Of a DNA stretch of 64,000 nucleotides, positions 43,144-52,260 are shown one piece after another (position 1 is the first letter of the stretch; every line of letters starts with the position of its first letter). Where the stretch lies: the NCBI GenBank assembly GCA_022447495.1, contig JAKVBH010000002.1, positions 1 through 64,000 on the forward strand, given 5' to 3'. The notes below the pieces were generated by a model, which worked only from the letters and a program-made list of their open reading frames with translations, was not told the DNA's origin and searched no databases. This DNA is from Marinovum sp. (lineage in GTDB: Bacteria > Pseudomonadota > Alphaproteobacteria > Rhodobacterales > Rhodobacteraceae). The position numbers were made by a program, and so were the translations under genes.

Positions 43144-46080
43144 TTAGCGCTCGGTGAGTTTTAGCTCTATGCGGCGGTTCTGAGCTCGGGCGTCGGGCGT
43201 ATCAAGCCGATTGATCGGTTGGTATTGCCCAAAACCGTTCGCCGCGAGGCGATTGGGTGGGATGCCCAAGAAATTGACCATATATTTGACCACCGACAAC
43301 GCGCGGGCCTGGGACAGTTCCCAGTTGTCCGCGAACTGACCCGTTCCGGAGAGGGGCACGTTGTCAGTATGACCATCCACACGGATGATCCAATCGATTT
43401 CTGGCGGAATGTCACTTGCCACGGAGCGCAGGATCGAGGCCACACCCGCGATCTCTGTACGCCCTTGATCCGACAAAGTGGCTTGGCCCGGAGCAAAGAG
43501 GACTTCGGAGGCGAAGACGAACCGGTCACCTTCGATACGAATGCGGTCCTGGCTGGCGAGGACTTCGCGCATGCGGCCAAAGAACTCCGAACGGAAATTC
43601 TCAAGGTCTTTGGCTTGCTCCGCGAGGCGTGCGGCCTTCTCTTCTTCAAGCTTGCGGCGCTCTTCCTCGGCTTTGCGGCGTTGCTCTTCTGCCCGCAAAC
43701 GTTGCTCCACCTCATCCGCTCGGGCGCGTTCTTTGAACGCAACCTGCGCCAACGCAGCGTTGAGGTCGGCGCCAAGCGTGTCGATCTGCACATTCGCCGC
43801 GGCTTCTCGAGCCCGGGCATCATCCAGAAGTGCCTGCAAGGACCCTAATTGGCTGCGCAATGCTGCAACTTGCTGATTGAGAAGCGCGGCTTGCCGCAGT
43901 GCTTCTTCGCTTTCAAGTGTTTTGCTCGAGAGCTCCTGCCGGGCGGCTTCGAGAAGCGCTGATCGGGTTTCGCTTTGAGTCAAACTCTGCGCTTCCGCTG
44001 CGCGGGCCGCGCGTTCGGCTGCGAGCGCTTCAGCCAAGCGGCGCTGAAGGTCGGCTTCGGCCCCCGACAAAGTCAGCTGGGCTTCTTGGGCCGCGCGCAG
44101 TTCTGATTCCTTTTCGGCCAATTCGCGCTGCAAAAGACCAATCTGAGACGTGGCATCCTGCGCAGCTTCGTCCGAGGCACGTTGCGCCGCCAAAGCAGCC
44201 GCGAGGCTTTGCTCTAGCTCCGCTTGTCGCGCCGCTGCGTTGGTTGCGGTTTCTTGTTGTGACGCCACCGCTGCCGCCCGCGCAGCCAAGGCTGCAGCCA
44301 GTTGGCGTTGGATTTCATCGATATTCCCGGACCGCTCAGTGAGCGCATTTTGCGCCAATTCCCGGGCAGCCAGAGCGGCAGACAATCGGCTGGCCAAATC
44401 CGCTTGTTCGGCCTCTGCAAGCTCGCGCGCCTCACGGGCCGCGCGCTGTGCCGCCAGCGCTTGGACAAGGCGGCTTTGCAGGTCTTCTTCGCTCACATTG
44501 GCCGCGGACAACTGCGCGCGCAAAGACCTATTGGCTTCAAGTGCCGCTGCCAATTGGGCCTGAAGGGCCGTTTGCGCGTCACTCAACGTGATCACTTGGG
44601 CCTCGGCGGCATCGCTGGCTGCGAGCGCATTGGCCAAGCGAATTTCCAATTGGGACGCGTCTCCCGTCATCGCATCAAGCTGCGCAGCGGCTTCGCGTTC
44701 TTGAGCCAAAGCAACCTCGAGGCGCGCAGAAAGCGTGTTGGCAGTTTCGGTCAAATCCTCGACTTGTGCCAGCGCCTCATCACGCGCGGAGACCATTGCC
44801 TGGAGCTGAACTTGGAGGTCCTGTGCAGTATCCGAAACAGTCGCCAATTGCGTGGCACGATCTTGTCCAGCAGCAAGAGCGGCAGCCAATTGCGCCGTCA
44901 AATCCATCTCGGAACTCGACAGGTTCGCAATTTCTGCGTTGGCCTCTTGTTGAGCCAAAAGCGCGGCGGCCAGTTGGCGTTCGAGATCTTCGGCATTGGC
45001 TACGGATTGCGCCAAAAGACGCTCCGCGCCTTGGCGCGCCCGCTCTTCAGCGGCGCGTTGGCCCTCAAGCGTCGCCGCCTCCCCAGCGAGCGCTGATACA
45101 CGCGCTTCCGCTTCGCTCATGGCAAGAAGTTGAGCGGCCAAACGCGCTTCAAGATTATCGAGATCCTGATTGGCATTCTCGGTGAGCTGCCGCGCGGCCT
45201 CCAGCGCCAGAAGCGCTTCGGACAAACGGTCTGTGAGATCACGCTCAGCGGTTTGCGCAGCGGCCAATAAGGTTAGTGTATCTTCGGCTTCTTTGCGCTC
45301 TTTCTCTAACGCAAGCGTCAGGGCGGTCAGTTCAGCATCGGCGTTTTTCAAACGCGCCCGCAACGCTTCGGCCGCAGCAGCTTCAGCAAGACGTCCCGCT
45401 TCCTCTTCGGAAAGCAGCGTCTCAGTGTCCGCGAGCGCCGTGCGCAGGTTGTCGTTCTCTGTTTCGGCATCCGCGTTTTGCACCTCAAGATCGGCGATGA
45501 GGGCTTCAAGAGCCTCTCTCCGAGCCGCGGCAAGCCGAGCGGCCTCGGTTCCTGCGTCAATCTCACTGCGCGCTTGAGCCAATGCGAGGTTCAGAGCCTC
45601 TTGCTCCGACAACAACTCGGCCTGTCGATCTTCAAGACCCGCGATGGCCGCGAGCCCTTCGTCGCGCTCCGCCAAAAGAGCCGCTACTTGATCTTCAAAA
45701 CTCGCAATGCGCCCCTGCGCATTTTCCAATGCGCTGGTTTGCGAGGCGAGGTCCGATTGCAGGCGTGTGATGAGAGATAGCTGGGCCGCCTCGCGGGTGG
45801 CGGCGTCTTCGATGGTCGCCCGCAGTGTGCCAACTTCGCCTTCAAGAGAAGCCGTGCGGTCGCGTTCTAACCCAAGCGCGTTCGCCAACGCAGACACTTC
45901 GGCAGATAGCGCATCAAGTTCGTTTTCTTGACCGGAAATCGTTTCCCGGAGTGTGAATTGCACCACCATGAAAATGGTGAGCACGAACATCAATACGAGC
46001 AATAACCCTGTCATGGCATCCACGAAGCCCGGCCAAATCGATGCCTGGAATCTCGCACCGGTGCGCCGGGAGAGCGCCAT
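43144..46080 (-). CDS. MotB/OmpA-like motor subunit with giant 28-residue-repeat coiled coil
   Basis: The 978-residue protein has three parts. (1) An N-terminal segment, WPGFVDAMTGLLLVLMFVLTIF, gives one membrane helix (about 22-44) preceded by Asp21, the position of the proton-binding aspartate in MotB, ExbD and TolR. (2) Residues 45-845 are an alanine-, leucine-, glutamate-rich coiled coil; 285-708 is made of 28-residue tandem units. (3) Residues 846-978 are an OmpA/MotB domain (VDGHTDNVPLSG; NRRIELKL at the end) that binds peptidoglycan. With the channel gene three bases upstream it should form an ion-driven complex. The closest known analogues are flagellar stators, TolQR and ZorAB, none with such a long periplasmic rod. 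Confidence 0.88.
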   Translation of the reverse strand: MALSRRTGARFQASIWPGFVDAMTGLLLVLMFVLTIFMVVQFTLRETISGQENELDALSAEVSALANALGLERDRTASLEGEVGTLRATIEDAATREAAQLSLITRLQSDLASQTSALENAQGRIASFEDQVAALLAERDEGLAAIAGLEDRQAELLSEQEALNLALAQARSEIDAGTEAARLAAARREALEALIADLEVQNADAETENDNLRTALADTETLLSEEEAGRLAEAAAAEALRARLKNADAELTALTLALEKERKEAEDTLTLLAAAQTAERDLTDRLSEALLALEAARQLTENANQDLDNLEARLAAQLLAMSEAEARVSALAGEAATLEGQRAAEERARQGAERLLAQSVANAEDLERQLAAALLAQQEANAEIANLSSSEMDLTAQLAAALAAGQDRATQLATVSDTAQDLQVQLQAMVSARDEALAQVEDLTETANTLSARLEVALAQEREAAAQLDAMTGDASQLEIRLANALAASDAAEAQVITLSDAQTALQAQLAAALEANRSLRAQLSAANVSEEDLQSRLVQALAAQRAAREARELAEAEQADLASRLSAALAARELAQNALTERSGNIDEIQRQLAAALAARAAAVASQQETATNAAARQAELEQSLAAALAAQRASDEAAQDATSQIGLLQRELAEKESELRAAQEAQLTLSGAEADLQRRLAEALAAERAARAAEAQSLTQSETRSALLEAARQELSSKTLESEEALRQAALLNQQVAALRSQLGSLQALLDDARAREAAANVQIDTLGADLNAALAQVAFKERARADEVEQRLRAEEQRRKAEEERRKLEEEKAARLAEQAKDLENFRSEFFGRMREVLASQDRIRIEGDRFVFASEVLFAPGQATLSDQGRTEIAGVASILRSVASDIPPEIDWIIRVDGHTDNVPLSGTGQFADNWELSQARALSVVKYMVNFLGIPPNRLAANGFGQYQPINRLDTPDARAQNRRIELKLTER
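43957..45228 (-). repeat. Fifteen tandem 28-residue coiled-coil units (84-bp DNA periods)
   Basis: Within the MotB/OmpA-like protein, residues 285-708 divide into consecutive units, each opening with R/Q-L-x-x-A-L (for example RLSEAL, RLAAQL, QLAAAL, QLQAMV, RLEVAL, RLANAL). Fourteen are exactly 28 residues; one (593-624) is 32. Twenty-eight is four heptads, so the register is kept. DNA identity between units is low, so the repeat is old or under protein-level selection. Confidence 0.88.
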
Positions 46081-46083
46081 AGC

Positions 46084-47307
46084 TCAGTCGTCCCCTTGCG
46101 CTTTAGGGGGCGTCGGTCGGGGCTGCGGGGTGGCCGCTGGGCGCACGGGCCTCACCGTGCTCTGCAGGCTACGCGCCAGCGATGACAGGTCGTTGCGCAG
46201 TTCTGCCATGCTTTCTTGCCGACCAGCCGAAATCTCTTCGAGGATGCGGAGCATTTGGACGTCAATGGAGCGCAGGCGCATCCGACTTTCCGCGTCCAAC
46301 CCGCTCCCACCCACATTGTTTTCCAGCACTTCTAACAGGCGCTCCTGGCCTTCGGCCAACCGCGCCAAAGCAGTTGAAGCTGGTTCCTGGCTTTCCAACC
46401 GCTCGGTCATGCGTTGGACGGAATCGGCAAGGGTGCCAATTTTCTCATCCATCAACGAGCGCGAGACATCGGAGGCGGTGAACATCTGTTGCACGCCTTC
46501 CATCTGTTCGGCCAGGTGATCGACCACGGCCACCATGAATTGTTGATCGGACGACCCGCCTTCGTCGCTCTCATTGGACGCAAAGCCCAAACGGGTGATC
46601 GAACTGAGCCATTCTTCCAGTTCGCGGTAAAATCGGTTTTGTCCATGGCCCGCGAACAGTTCAAGCAAGCCCACGACCAACGATCCAGCCAACCCCAAAA
46701 GCGACGACGCAAATGCCACGCCCATGCCGCCAAGTTGCGATTCCAAGCCCACCTGCAATCGGCCAAAAATCTCTGCTCCAGTTTCCCCCTCCTTCGGCGA
46801 GAGTGAGCGGATCGTATCGACCAGCGCAGGCACCGTCGTGGCGAGACCATAAAAGGTTCCAAGCAGGCCCAAGAATATCAAAAGGCTGACGATGTAGCGC
46901 GTGATCTCACGCACTTCATCGACGCGGGTTGCCACGGAATCCAAGATTGACCGAGCAGAACTGGACGAGATGGCCATGGCACGACCACGTTGACCCAAAA
47001 GCGCGGCCAACGGAGCCAAGAGCTGTGGCGCACGAAGTGCACTGCCATCGTCGCCGCGCGCAAACCGCTCCAACCAGCGTACAGATTGCATGAGCTGCGC
47101 CACCTGCCAGAAGCACGCGAGTACCCCGATCACAAAGACAAACAGGATGAATCCATTGAGGTACGGGTTCGCCTCAAACACCGGAAGCACCCGCGGAAGG
47201 GCCAAAAACACACCCGCCAGGGTGAGGCCCAATGCCGTGAGCATCAAGAATACTTGTCGGATCGGTTGTGAGAACTGCGGCGCTGCCTCACGGTCGGTTC
47301 GGTCCAT
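46084..47307 (-). CDS. MotA/TolQ/ExbB-like ion channel subunit
   Basis: This 407-residue protein has four membrane helices near residues 18-40, 50-70, 137-160 and 193-218. Helices 3 and 4 carry the family signatures FLGLLGTFYGLATTVPAL and LGGMGVAFASSLLGLAGSLVVG, which line the ion path in MotA, TolQ and ExbB. A cytoplasmic loop separates helices 2 and 3, and a C-terminal helical tail of about 190 residues ends in a proline-rich stretch, with none of the long ZorA-type tail. ATG 47307 is chosen over an upstream start because AGGA precedes it. It lies three bases from its MotB-like partner. Confidence 0.88.
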   Translation of the reverse strand: MDRTDREAAPQFSQPIRQVFLMLTALGLTLAGVFLALPRVLPVFEANPYLNGFILFVFVIGVLACFWQVAQLMQSVRWLERFARGDDGSALRAPQLLAPLAALLGQRGRAMAISSSSARSILDSVATRVDEVREITRYIVSLLIFLGLLGTFYGLATTVPALVDTIRSLSPKEGETGAEIFGRLQVGLESQLGGMGVAFASSLLGLAGSLVVGLLELFAGHGQNRFYRELEEWLSSITRLGFASNESDEGGSSDQQFMVAVVDHLAEQMEGVQQMFTASDVSRSLMDEKIGTLADSVQRMTERLESQEPASTALARLAEGQERLLEVLENNVGGSGLDAESRMRLRSIDVQMLRILEEISAGRQESMAELRNDLSSLARSLQSTVRPVRPAATPQPRPTPPKAQGDD

Positions 47308-47504
47308 AGGGATCGGTCCTGACACTGTTAAATTGTACTGCAGTCTACGGGAAAGTCCTGCTGGGGCAAACACCTAAACGTCACGCATGACGGCCTAGAC
47401 GAGGGCGAAACACGCCCAGGTGACGCCAAAATCAACACGAACAGCTTTGATCTCTTGTCAGACTGATTCTAGCCTGCACAGAGAGAGGCCTTTTGGAGAG
47501 CCGC

Positions 47505-48506
47505 ATGACACAGACAGGACCAAGAAATGCAATCACAGATGTCGCCGGTCTGCGCGTCGGACATGCCCAAGACTATAGGCTGAAATCGGGCACAACCGTG
47601 CTTGTCGGCGAAAAGGCATTTGTGGCGGCGGTTTCAGTGATGGGCGGCGCACCTGGCACGCGAGAAACCGACCTGTTGGCCCCGGACCGGACCGTCTTGG
47701 GCGTCGATGCACTCGTCTTGTCTGGAGGGTCAGCTTTTGGTTTGGCTGCGGCGCAAGGCGTGATGGATGCATTGGCCGACGAGGGGCGTGGTTTCGCCGT
47801 TGGACAGGCGCGCGTGCCCATTGTTCCTGCGGCCATCCTCTTTGATTTGGTGAACGGAGGCGAGAAGGGCTGGTCAACCAATCCGTACCCCGCCTTCGGG
47901 CGTGCCGCGTTGGGGGCTGCTTCTCTGGATGTGCCTGTAGGCTCCGTGGGCGCAGGCACCGGTGCCACGACGATGATGCTCAAAGGGGGCCTCGGCACAG
48001 CATCCCTACAATTGGACACTGGCGTTACAGTCGGCGCCTTGGTCGCCGCCAATCCCGTCGGATGTGTCACGACGCCCGGCGAGCTGCACTTTTGGGCCGC
48101 GCCATTCGAACTCAACGGCGAGTTTGGCGGCGTGGGCCCAGATCCATCACCCGCTCAACGTGATCTGAGTGTCTCACGCAAAAGGACCATGGTCGCAGGC
48201 GCCAACACCACCATTGCCATCGTCGCCACAGACGCCGCTTTGAACAAAGCGCAGACACATCGCATGGCCACAGCAGCCCAAGATGGCATCGCCCGAGCCA
48301 TCGTGCCGGCACATGGCCCGATGGACGGAGATTTGGTGTTTGGCGTAGCAACCGGCGATCGCGCAATCGCGCCCGCGGATTTGGAGATGCATATGCTCTG
48401 CCACGCGGCGGCCACCACGCTGTCTCGCGCGATTGCCCGCGCGATTTACGCTGCCGCCCCTGAGCCTGGCGATCCCATACCGACCTGGTCTCAAATGAAC
48501 ACATGA
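47505..48506 (+). CDS. P1 family peptidase (DmpA/BapA-type N-terminal nucleophile aminopeptidase)
   Basis: The 333-residue protein is a self-processing aminopeptidase of the DmpA family, which cleaves D-amino acid or beta-peptide N-termini. GGAPGTRETDLLAPD and VDALVLSGGSAFGLAAAQGV lie in the alpha part. The processing site should be at AGANTTIAIVATDAALNKAQ, where Thr235/236 takes the place of the usual serine nucleophile. The GGAG site before ATG 47505 is internal to a slightly longer frame. It is divergent from the motor pair; no functional link is evident. Confidence 0.88.
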   Translation: MTQTGPRNAITDVAGLRVGHAQDYRLKSGTTVLVGEKAFVAAVSVMGGAPGTRETDLLAPDRTVLGVDALVLSGGSAFGLAAAQGVMDALADEGRGFAVGQARVPIVPAAILFDLVNGGEKGWSTNPYPAFGRAALGAASLDVPVGSVGAGTGATTMMLKGGLGTASLQLDTGVTVGALVAANPVGCVTTPGELHFWAAPFELNGEFGGVGPDPSPAQRDLSVSRKRTMVAGANTTIAIVATDAALNKAQTHRMATAAQDGIARAIVPAHGPMDGDLVFGVATGDRAIAPADLEMHMLCHAAATTLSRAIARAIYAAAPEPGDPIPTWSQMNT

Positions 48507-48628
48507 GGTTGGTGGACCCTCTGGTTTCAAGTTGCTAAGCCACGCCCAATTCTCGGCGGGTCGCTATTGACGCGGCCCAAAGCAATCCCTCAGCGCACCC
48601 AAGACGCGCGACCTTAGACGGAGGCTCT

Positions 48629-49309
48629 ATGACCTTTGACCGCTCCCTTAAAATCGCCCCGTCCATCTTGGCCGCTGATTTTGCCAATTTTGGCGCAGAA
48701 ATCCGGGCCGTTGAAGACCAAGGCGCTGACTGGATTCATGTCGATGTGATGGATGGCCACTTCGTGCCCAACATATCGTTTGGCGCGACGACCTGCGCGG
48801 CGATCCGGCCTCACATCAAAACGGTGATGGACGTTCATCTCATGATCGCGCCGGTTGACCCCTTTATCAGCGCCTTCGCAGACGCCGGAGCCGATGTCAT
48901 CACGGCCCATGTCGAAGCTGTCCCACATATTCACCGCACCCTCCAAGCGATCCGCGCCGCGGGCGCCCGCGCGGGTGTCGCATTGAACCCCGGCACACCA
49001 GCCAGCACCGTTGAGGAGCTTTTGGATTTGGTTGATCTTGTGTGCGTTATGACGGTCAACCCAGGCTTTGGCGGACAAAAGTTCATCGATATGACCAGAA
49101 AAATCAAAGCCTTGCGCAACATGATCGGCGATCGCCCGGTTCATATCGAGATCGATGGCGGCGTTGATCCATCCACTGCGCCACTCGTCCGCGCGGCGGG
49201 CGCCGACGTGTTGGTCGCTGGCTCAGCTGTCTTTCGTGGCGGCTCTGTCGTAGACCCCGCACCCTATGGCATTAATATCCAAGCCATCAAACAGGCCTGC
49301 GCAGAATGA
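48629..49309 (+). CDS. rpe: Ribulose-phosphate 3-epimerase
   Basis: This TIM-barrel enzyme interconverts ribulose 5-phosphate and xylulose 5-phosphate in the pentose phosphate and Calvin pathways. The 226 residues include IAPSILAADFANFG, the metal-binding HVDVMDGHFVPNISFG and DVHLMI, CVMTVNPGFGGQKFI, and HIEIDGGVDPSTAPLVRAAGADVLVAGSAVF. GGAGG precedes the ATG. Its stop overlaps the ATG of the HAD phosphatase gene (ATGA), so they are coupled; rpe-gph linkage is common. Confidence 0.97.
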   Translation: MTFDRSLKIAPSILAADFANFGAEIRAVEDQGADWIHVDVMDGHFVPNISFGATTCAAIRPHIKTVMDVHLMIAPVDPFISAFADAGADVITAHVEAVPHIHRTLQAIRAAGARAGVALNPGTPASTVEELLDLVDLVCVMTVNPGFGGQKFIDMTRKIKALRNMIGDRPVHIEIDGGVDPSTAPLVRAAGADVLVAGSAVFRGGSVVDPAPYGINIQAIKQACAE

Positions 49310-49941
49310 GAATTGCTTTCGATCTTGATGGCACTTTGATCGATTCAGTCGCGCACATTCACGAAGCCGCCTCGCGGGCGTTGGCGGAATTAACGCTGCC
49401 GCCGGTCGATCTTCCCACGCTTCAGAGCTTTGTCGGCAACGGATTGCCGATTTTGGTGACCCGCCTCATCATGCATATCGGCGCTGAACCCTCTTTGCAT
49501 CAAGAGCTCCATGATCGCACGCTGGCGCACTACCTCAACACGCCCACCGATCCCCAAAGCCTTTATCCCAACGTGGTCGACACGCTTCTGGCCCTGCGTG
49601 GCGAAGGACACAGCCTGACGATTTGCACCAACCGCCCGTTCCATGCCGCGCTCGCAAACCTACAGGACACGGACTTGCTGCACATCTTTGACCTGGTCAT
49701 TGGCGGAGATAGCCTACCCACCCGCAAACCCAGCCCAGATATGCTGCTTGCAACCGCGCCTGATCTCTATGTCGGCGATAGTGAAGTCGACGCAGAGACC
49801 GCCGTCGCGGCAAACATTCCTTTCCTACTCTTCACTGAAGGCTATCGAAAATCACCGGTGTCAGAAATTCCACACACAGCTGCGTTCGACGCGTGGAACA
49901 GCTTCCTTCCTCTGGCCAATACCATTGTGGTGGGCGCCTGA
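49306..49941 (+). CDS. HAD-family phosphatase, probably phosphoglycolate phosphatase
   Basis: The 211-residue HAD hydrolase has motif I FDLDGTLIDSVAHIHEA (catalytic Asp7 and Asp9), motif II threonine in LTICTNRPFHAAL, lysine in PTRKPSPDMLL, and motif IV VGDSEVDAETAVAANIPFLLF. This architecture and the coupling to rpe point to phosphoglycolate phosphatase (Gph), which salvages 2-phosphoglycolate; other sugar phosphates cannot be ruled out. It converges on uvrC. Confidence 0.87.
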   Translation: MRIAFDLDGTLIDSVAHIHEAASRALAELTLPPVDLPTLQSFVGNGLPILVTRLIMHIGAEPSLHQELHDRTLAHYLNTPTDPQSLYPNVVDTLLALRGEGHSLTICTNRPFHAALANLQDTDLLHIFDLVIGGDSLPTRKPSPDMLLATAPDLYVGDSEVDAETAVAANIPFLLFTEGYRKSPVSEIPHTAAFDAWNSFLPLANTIVVGA

Positions 49942-49962
49942 GCGGGACGGCGAAGTGCATAT

Positions 49963-50040
49963 TGGGGCGGTGGCCATTTTGACACCATCGGTTCAAATCC
50001 GATGATCGACGGTTCAAACCCGAAAGACGGCACCGCCCCA
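49963..50040. other. tRNA-like fold in the rpe-HAD / uvrC intergenic gap
   Basis: The 9-base arms TGGGGCGGT (49963-49971) and ACCGCCCCA (50032-50040) are exact complements enclosing 60 bases. Inside, ATCGGTTCAAATCCGAT (49987-50003) is a perfect T-arm-like hairpin with a TTCAAAT loop, and GACGGTTCAAACCCG follows as a near copy. The total length is tRNA-like, but the T-arm is not next to the acceptor strand and no D- or anticodon arm is seen. It is therefore not called a tRNA. Confidence 0.35.
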
Positions 50041-50095
50041 TCCCCGCCATTGGCGCTTTCCCATCGCGCCCGTCAACGCGCTCCATCAGATCAGA

Positions 50096-51970
50096 TCAAG
50101 TCGCCTGAAAATGCGCGTAGATTTTCTCCGCCAACGCTTCTGAAACGCCATCAACCGCTTTTAGGTCCGCCAAATTGGCGCGACTGACAGCTTTGGCGGA
50201 CCCAAAATGCGCCAAGAGAGCCCGTTTGCGCGCAGCCCCTACGCCGACAATGTCATCCAAAGGATTGGCAGAAATCGCTTTGGCGCGTTTGGCCCGGTGT
50301 GTGCCAATTGCAAAGCGGTGCGCCTCGTCGCGCAGACGTTGAATGAAATAAAGAACAGGATCGTTGCGCCGCAGAGCCATGACTTGTTTGCCCATGCGGT
50401 GAAACTCTTCCTTGCCCTGATCTCGGTCGATGCCTTTGGCAACGCCCACCATCGGGATATCCTGAACCCCGTGGGCCTTCATGATCTCTGCCACGGCGCT
50501 CACTTGCCCTGCACCGCCATCAATCAACAATAGCTCGGGCCACAAACCATTCTCGCGACCGGGGTCCTCTTTGAGCAGGCGCGTAAAGCGGCGCGACAGA
50601 ACCTCTTTCATCATTCCAAAGTCATCGCCCGGGGTCAGGTCATCGCCGCGAATGTTGAACTTGCGATAGTGGTTTTTCATGAAACCTTCGGGCCCCGCGA
50701 CAATCATGGCTCCAACCGCGTGGGAACCTTGAATATGTGAGTTGTCGTAGACCTCGATGCGTTGCGGCGGAGCCTGTAGATCAAAGGCCTGAGCAATCCC
50801 TTTGAGGAGTTTGGCCTGCGTGGCACTCTCTGCCATTTTGCGCCCCAAGCTTTCCCGCGCATTGCGCAAGGCTGAGTCGATGAGTTCCGCCTTCTCGCCT
50901 CGCTGAGGAACAACCAGGTCTACTTTACGACCAAGCTTTTGCGACAAAGCATCGGCCATTAGGTCCTGGTTCTCGATGGCGTTTGAGAGGATCACCTGAC
51001 GCGGCGGCTCTTTGTTGTCATAGAATTGGCCGACAAAGGCCTCAAGCACCTCTCCTGCGTCCACATCCGCGTTCAGCCTCGGATAAAAATCTTTGTTGCC
51101 CCAGTTTTGGTTGGCACGAATGAAGAAGACCTGCACGCAAGCTTGGCCATTTTCCATATGCAGCGCAATCACATCGGCCTCTTTGACGCCGCGTGGGTTG
51201 ATTCCTTGTGCCGTCTGGACTTGCGTGAGAGCACGGATGCGATCGCGCAACGCGGCGGCGCGCTCAAACTCCATGGCCTCGGACGCGGCCTGCATTTGCG
51301 TTGCCAATTCCGATTGGACTTTGGTGGATTTGCCAGACAAGAAGTCATCCGCTTCGGCAACCAACTTGGCATAGTCCTCGCGGCTAATCTTACTCCCACA
51401 GGGGCCCGCGCAGCGCTTCATGTGATAGTTGAGACAAGGCCTGTCCCCCGCTTCCACCTCTCGATCGCTGCACGTGCGCAGCAAAAACACCTTCTGCAAC
51501 GTGTTCAGTGTGCGGTTGACTGCACCTGCACTGGCAAATGGGCCATAGTAACGGCCCGTGCGGGTCTTGGCTCCGCGATGCTTTTCCAACCGTGGAAAAT
51601 CATGCTCGTCCGAAATGAAGATGTAAGGGAATGACTTATCATCACGCAAAAGCACATTGTACTTGGGCTTGAGCTGTTTGATCAGATTTTGCTCAAGCAA
51701 CAAAGCCTCGGTCTCGGTCCGGGTAGTGAGGAACATCATCGACGCAGTCTCGGTGATCATGCGTGTGATACGCGCAGAATGCTGAGGGCTGGGTCGCGCA
51801 TAGTTCGAGACACGCGCCTTCAAATTACGCGCTTTGCCTACATACAAAACCCGCGCTTTGTCATCGAGCATCCTATATACGCCAGGAGATGTTTCCAGCG
51901 TCCGGACATAGTCTTGGATGAGAGCGTAGCCCATCCGTGGCAGGGCCGCGTCGTCGGATGTTTCGGTCAT
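50096..51970 (-). CDS. uvrC: UvrABC excinuclease subunit C
   Basis: UvrC makes the two incisions in nucleotide-excision repair. The 624-residue protein has the GIY-YIG 3'-incision domain ([26 protein letters not shown], residues 29-54), a cysteine cluster around residue 160-185, a UVR motif for UvrB near 215-240, the RNase-H-like 5'-incision domain ([20 protein letters not shown] and [12 protein letters not shown]) and C-terminal helix-hairpin-helix motifs ([15 protein letters not shown] and [13 protein letters not shown]). No strong ribosome site is visible before ATG 51970. Its promoter should lie in the AT-rich gap 51971-52260. Confidence 0.97.
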   Translation of the reverse strand: MTETSDDAALPRMGYALIQDYVRTLETSPGVYRMLDDKARVLYVGKARNLKARVSNYARPSPQHSARITRMITETASMMFLTTRTETEALLLEQNLIKQLKPKYNVLLRDDKSFPYIFISDEHDFPRLEKHRGAKTRTGRYYGPFASAGAVNRTLNTLQKVFLLRTCSDREVEAGDRPCLNYHMKRCAGPCGSKISREDYAKLVAEADDFLSGKSTKVQSELATQMQAASEAMEFERAAALRDRIRALTQVQTAQGINPRGVKEADVIALHMENGQACVQVFFIRANQNWGNKDFYPRLNADVDAGEVLEAFVGQFYDNKEPPRQVILSNAIENQDLMADALSQKLGRKVDLVVPQRGEKAELIDSALRNARESLGRKMAESATQAKLLKGIAQAFDLQAPPQRIEVYDNSHIQGSHAVGAMIVAGPEGFMKNHYRKFNIRGDDLTPGDDFGMMKEVLSRRFTRLLKEDPGRENGLWPELLLIDGGAGQVSAVAEIMKAHGVQDIPMVGVAKGIDRDQGKEEFHRMGKQVMALRRNDPVLYFIQRLRDEAHRFAIGTHRAKRAKAISANPLDDIVGVGAARKRALLAHFGSAKAVSRANLADLKAVDGVSEALAEKIYAHFQAT

Positions 51971-52260
51971 GGCTATTGTCTATGATTCCCGGCCTGTTGC
52001 TGCAACGGTCCACCCATGAGTACAAGAGAAATTAAATCCCCGCTTCCTGTGGGTAAGTCCGTGGACAAACTTTGGGCACCCGCAATTTTCTGTTGTTTTC
52101 AGACCGGTTGATTGGTTTGCCTAATTTTTAGGCAATTATATAAGCCTATGATTTCAATTGATATTTTTTCAAAATCCAGCCAACCAATTGATAACATTAA
52201 ATTTTTGATAACATCTTTGTAACTGTTCGTTTACCGGTGCAAAAGTCAGTCAAGCCGACG
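51971..52260. other. AT-rich 290-bp gap upstream of uvrC
   Basis: No gene is seen. Bases 52100-52220 are strikingly AT-rich for this genome. A perfect small hairpin, TGCCTAA-TTT-TTAGGCA, lies at about 52119-52135, followed by ATTATATAAGCCTATGAT. AATTGATAACATTAAA and TTAAATTTTTGATAA (a near CtrA-type pair) follow. It holds the uvrC promoter and possibly the 3' end of the SDR transcript. Confidence 0.5.

Noticed and set aside
43144-47307. Zorya (ZorAB) anti-phage system
   Set aside because: The long tail is on the MotB-like subunit rather than on the channel, and no ZorC/D/E or other defence gene is nearby.
49832-50086. Minus-strand 84-codon frame over the tRNA-like region
   Set aside because: There is no ribosome site, it overlaps the HAD gene end in antisense, and the composition is not protein-like.
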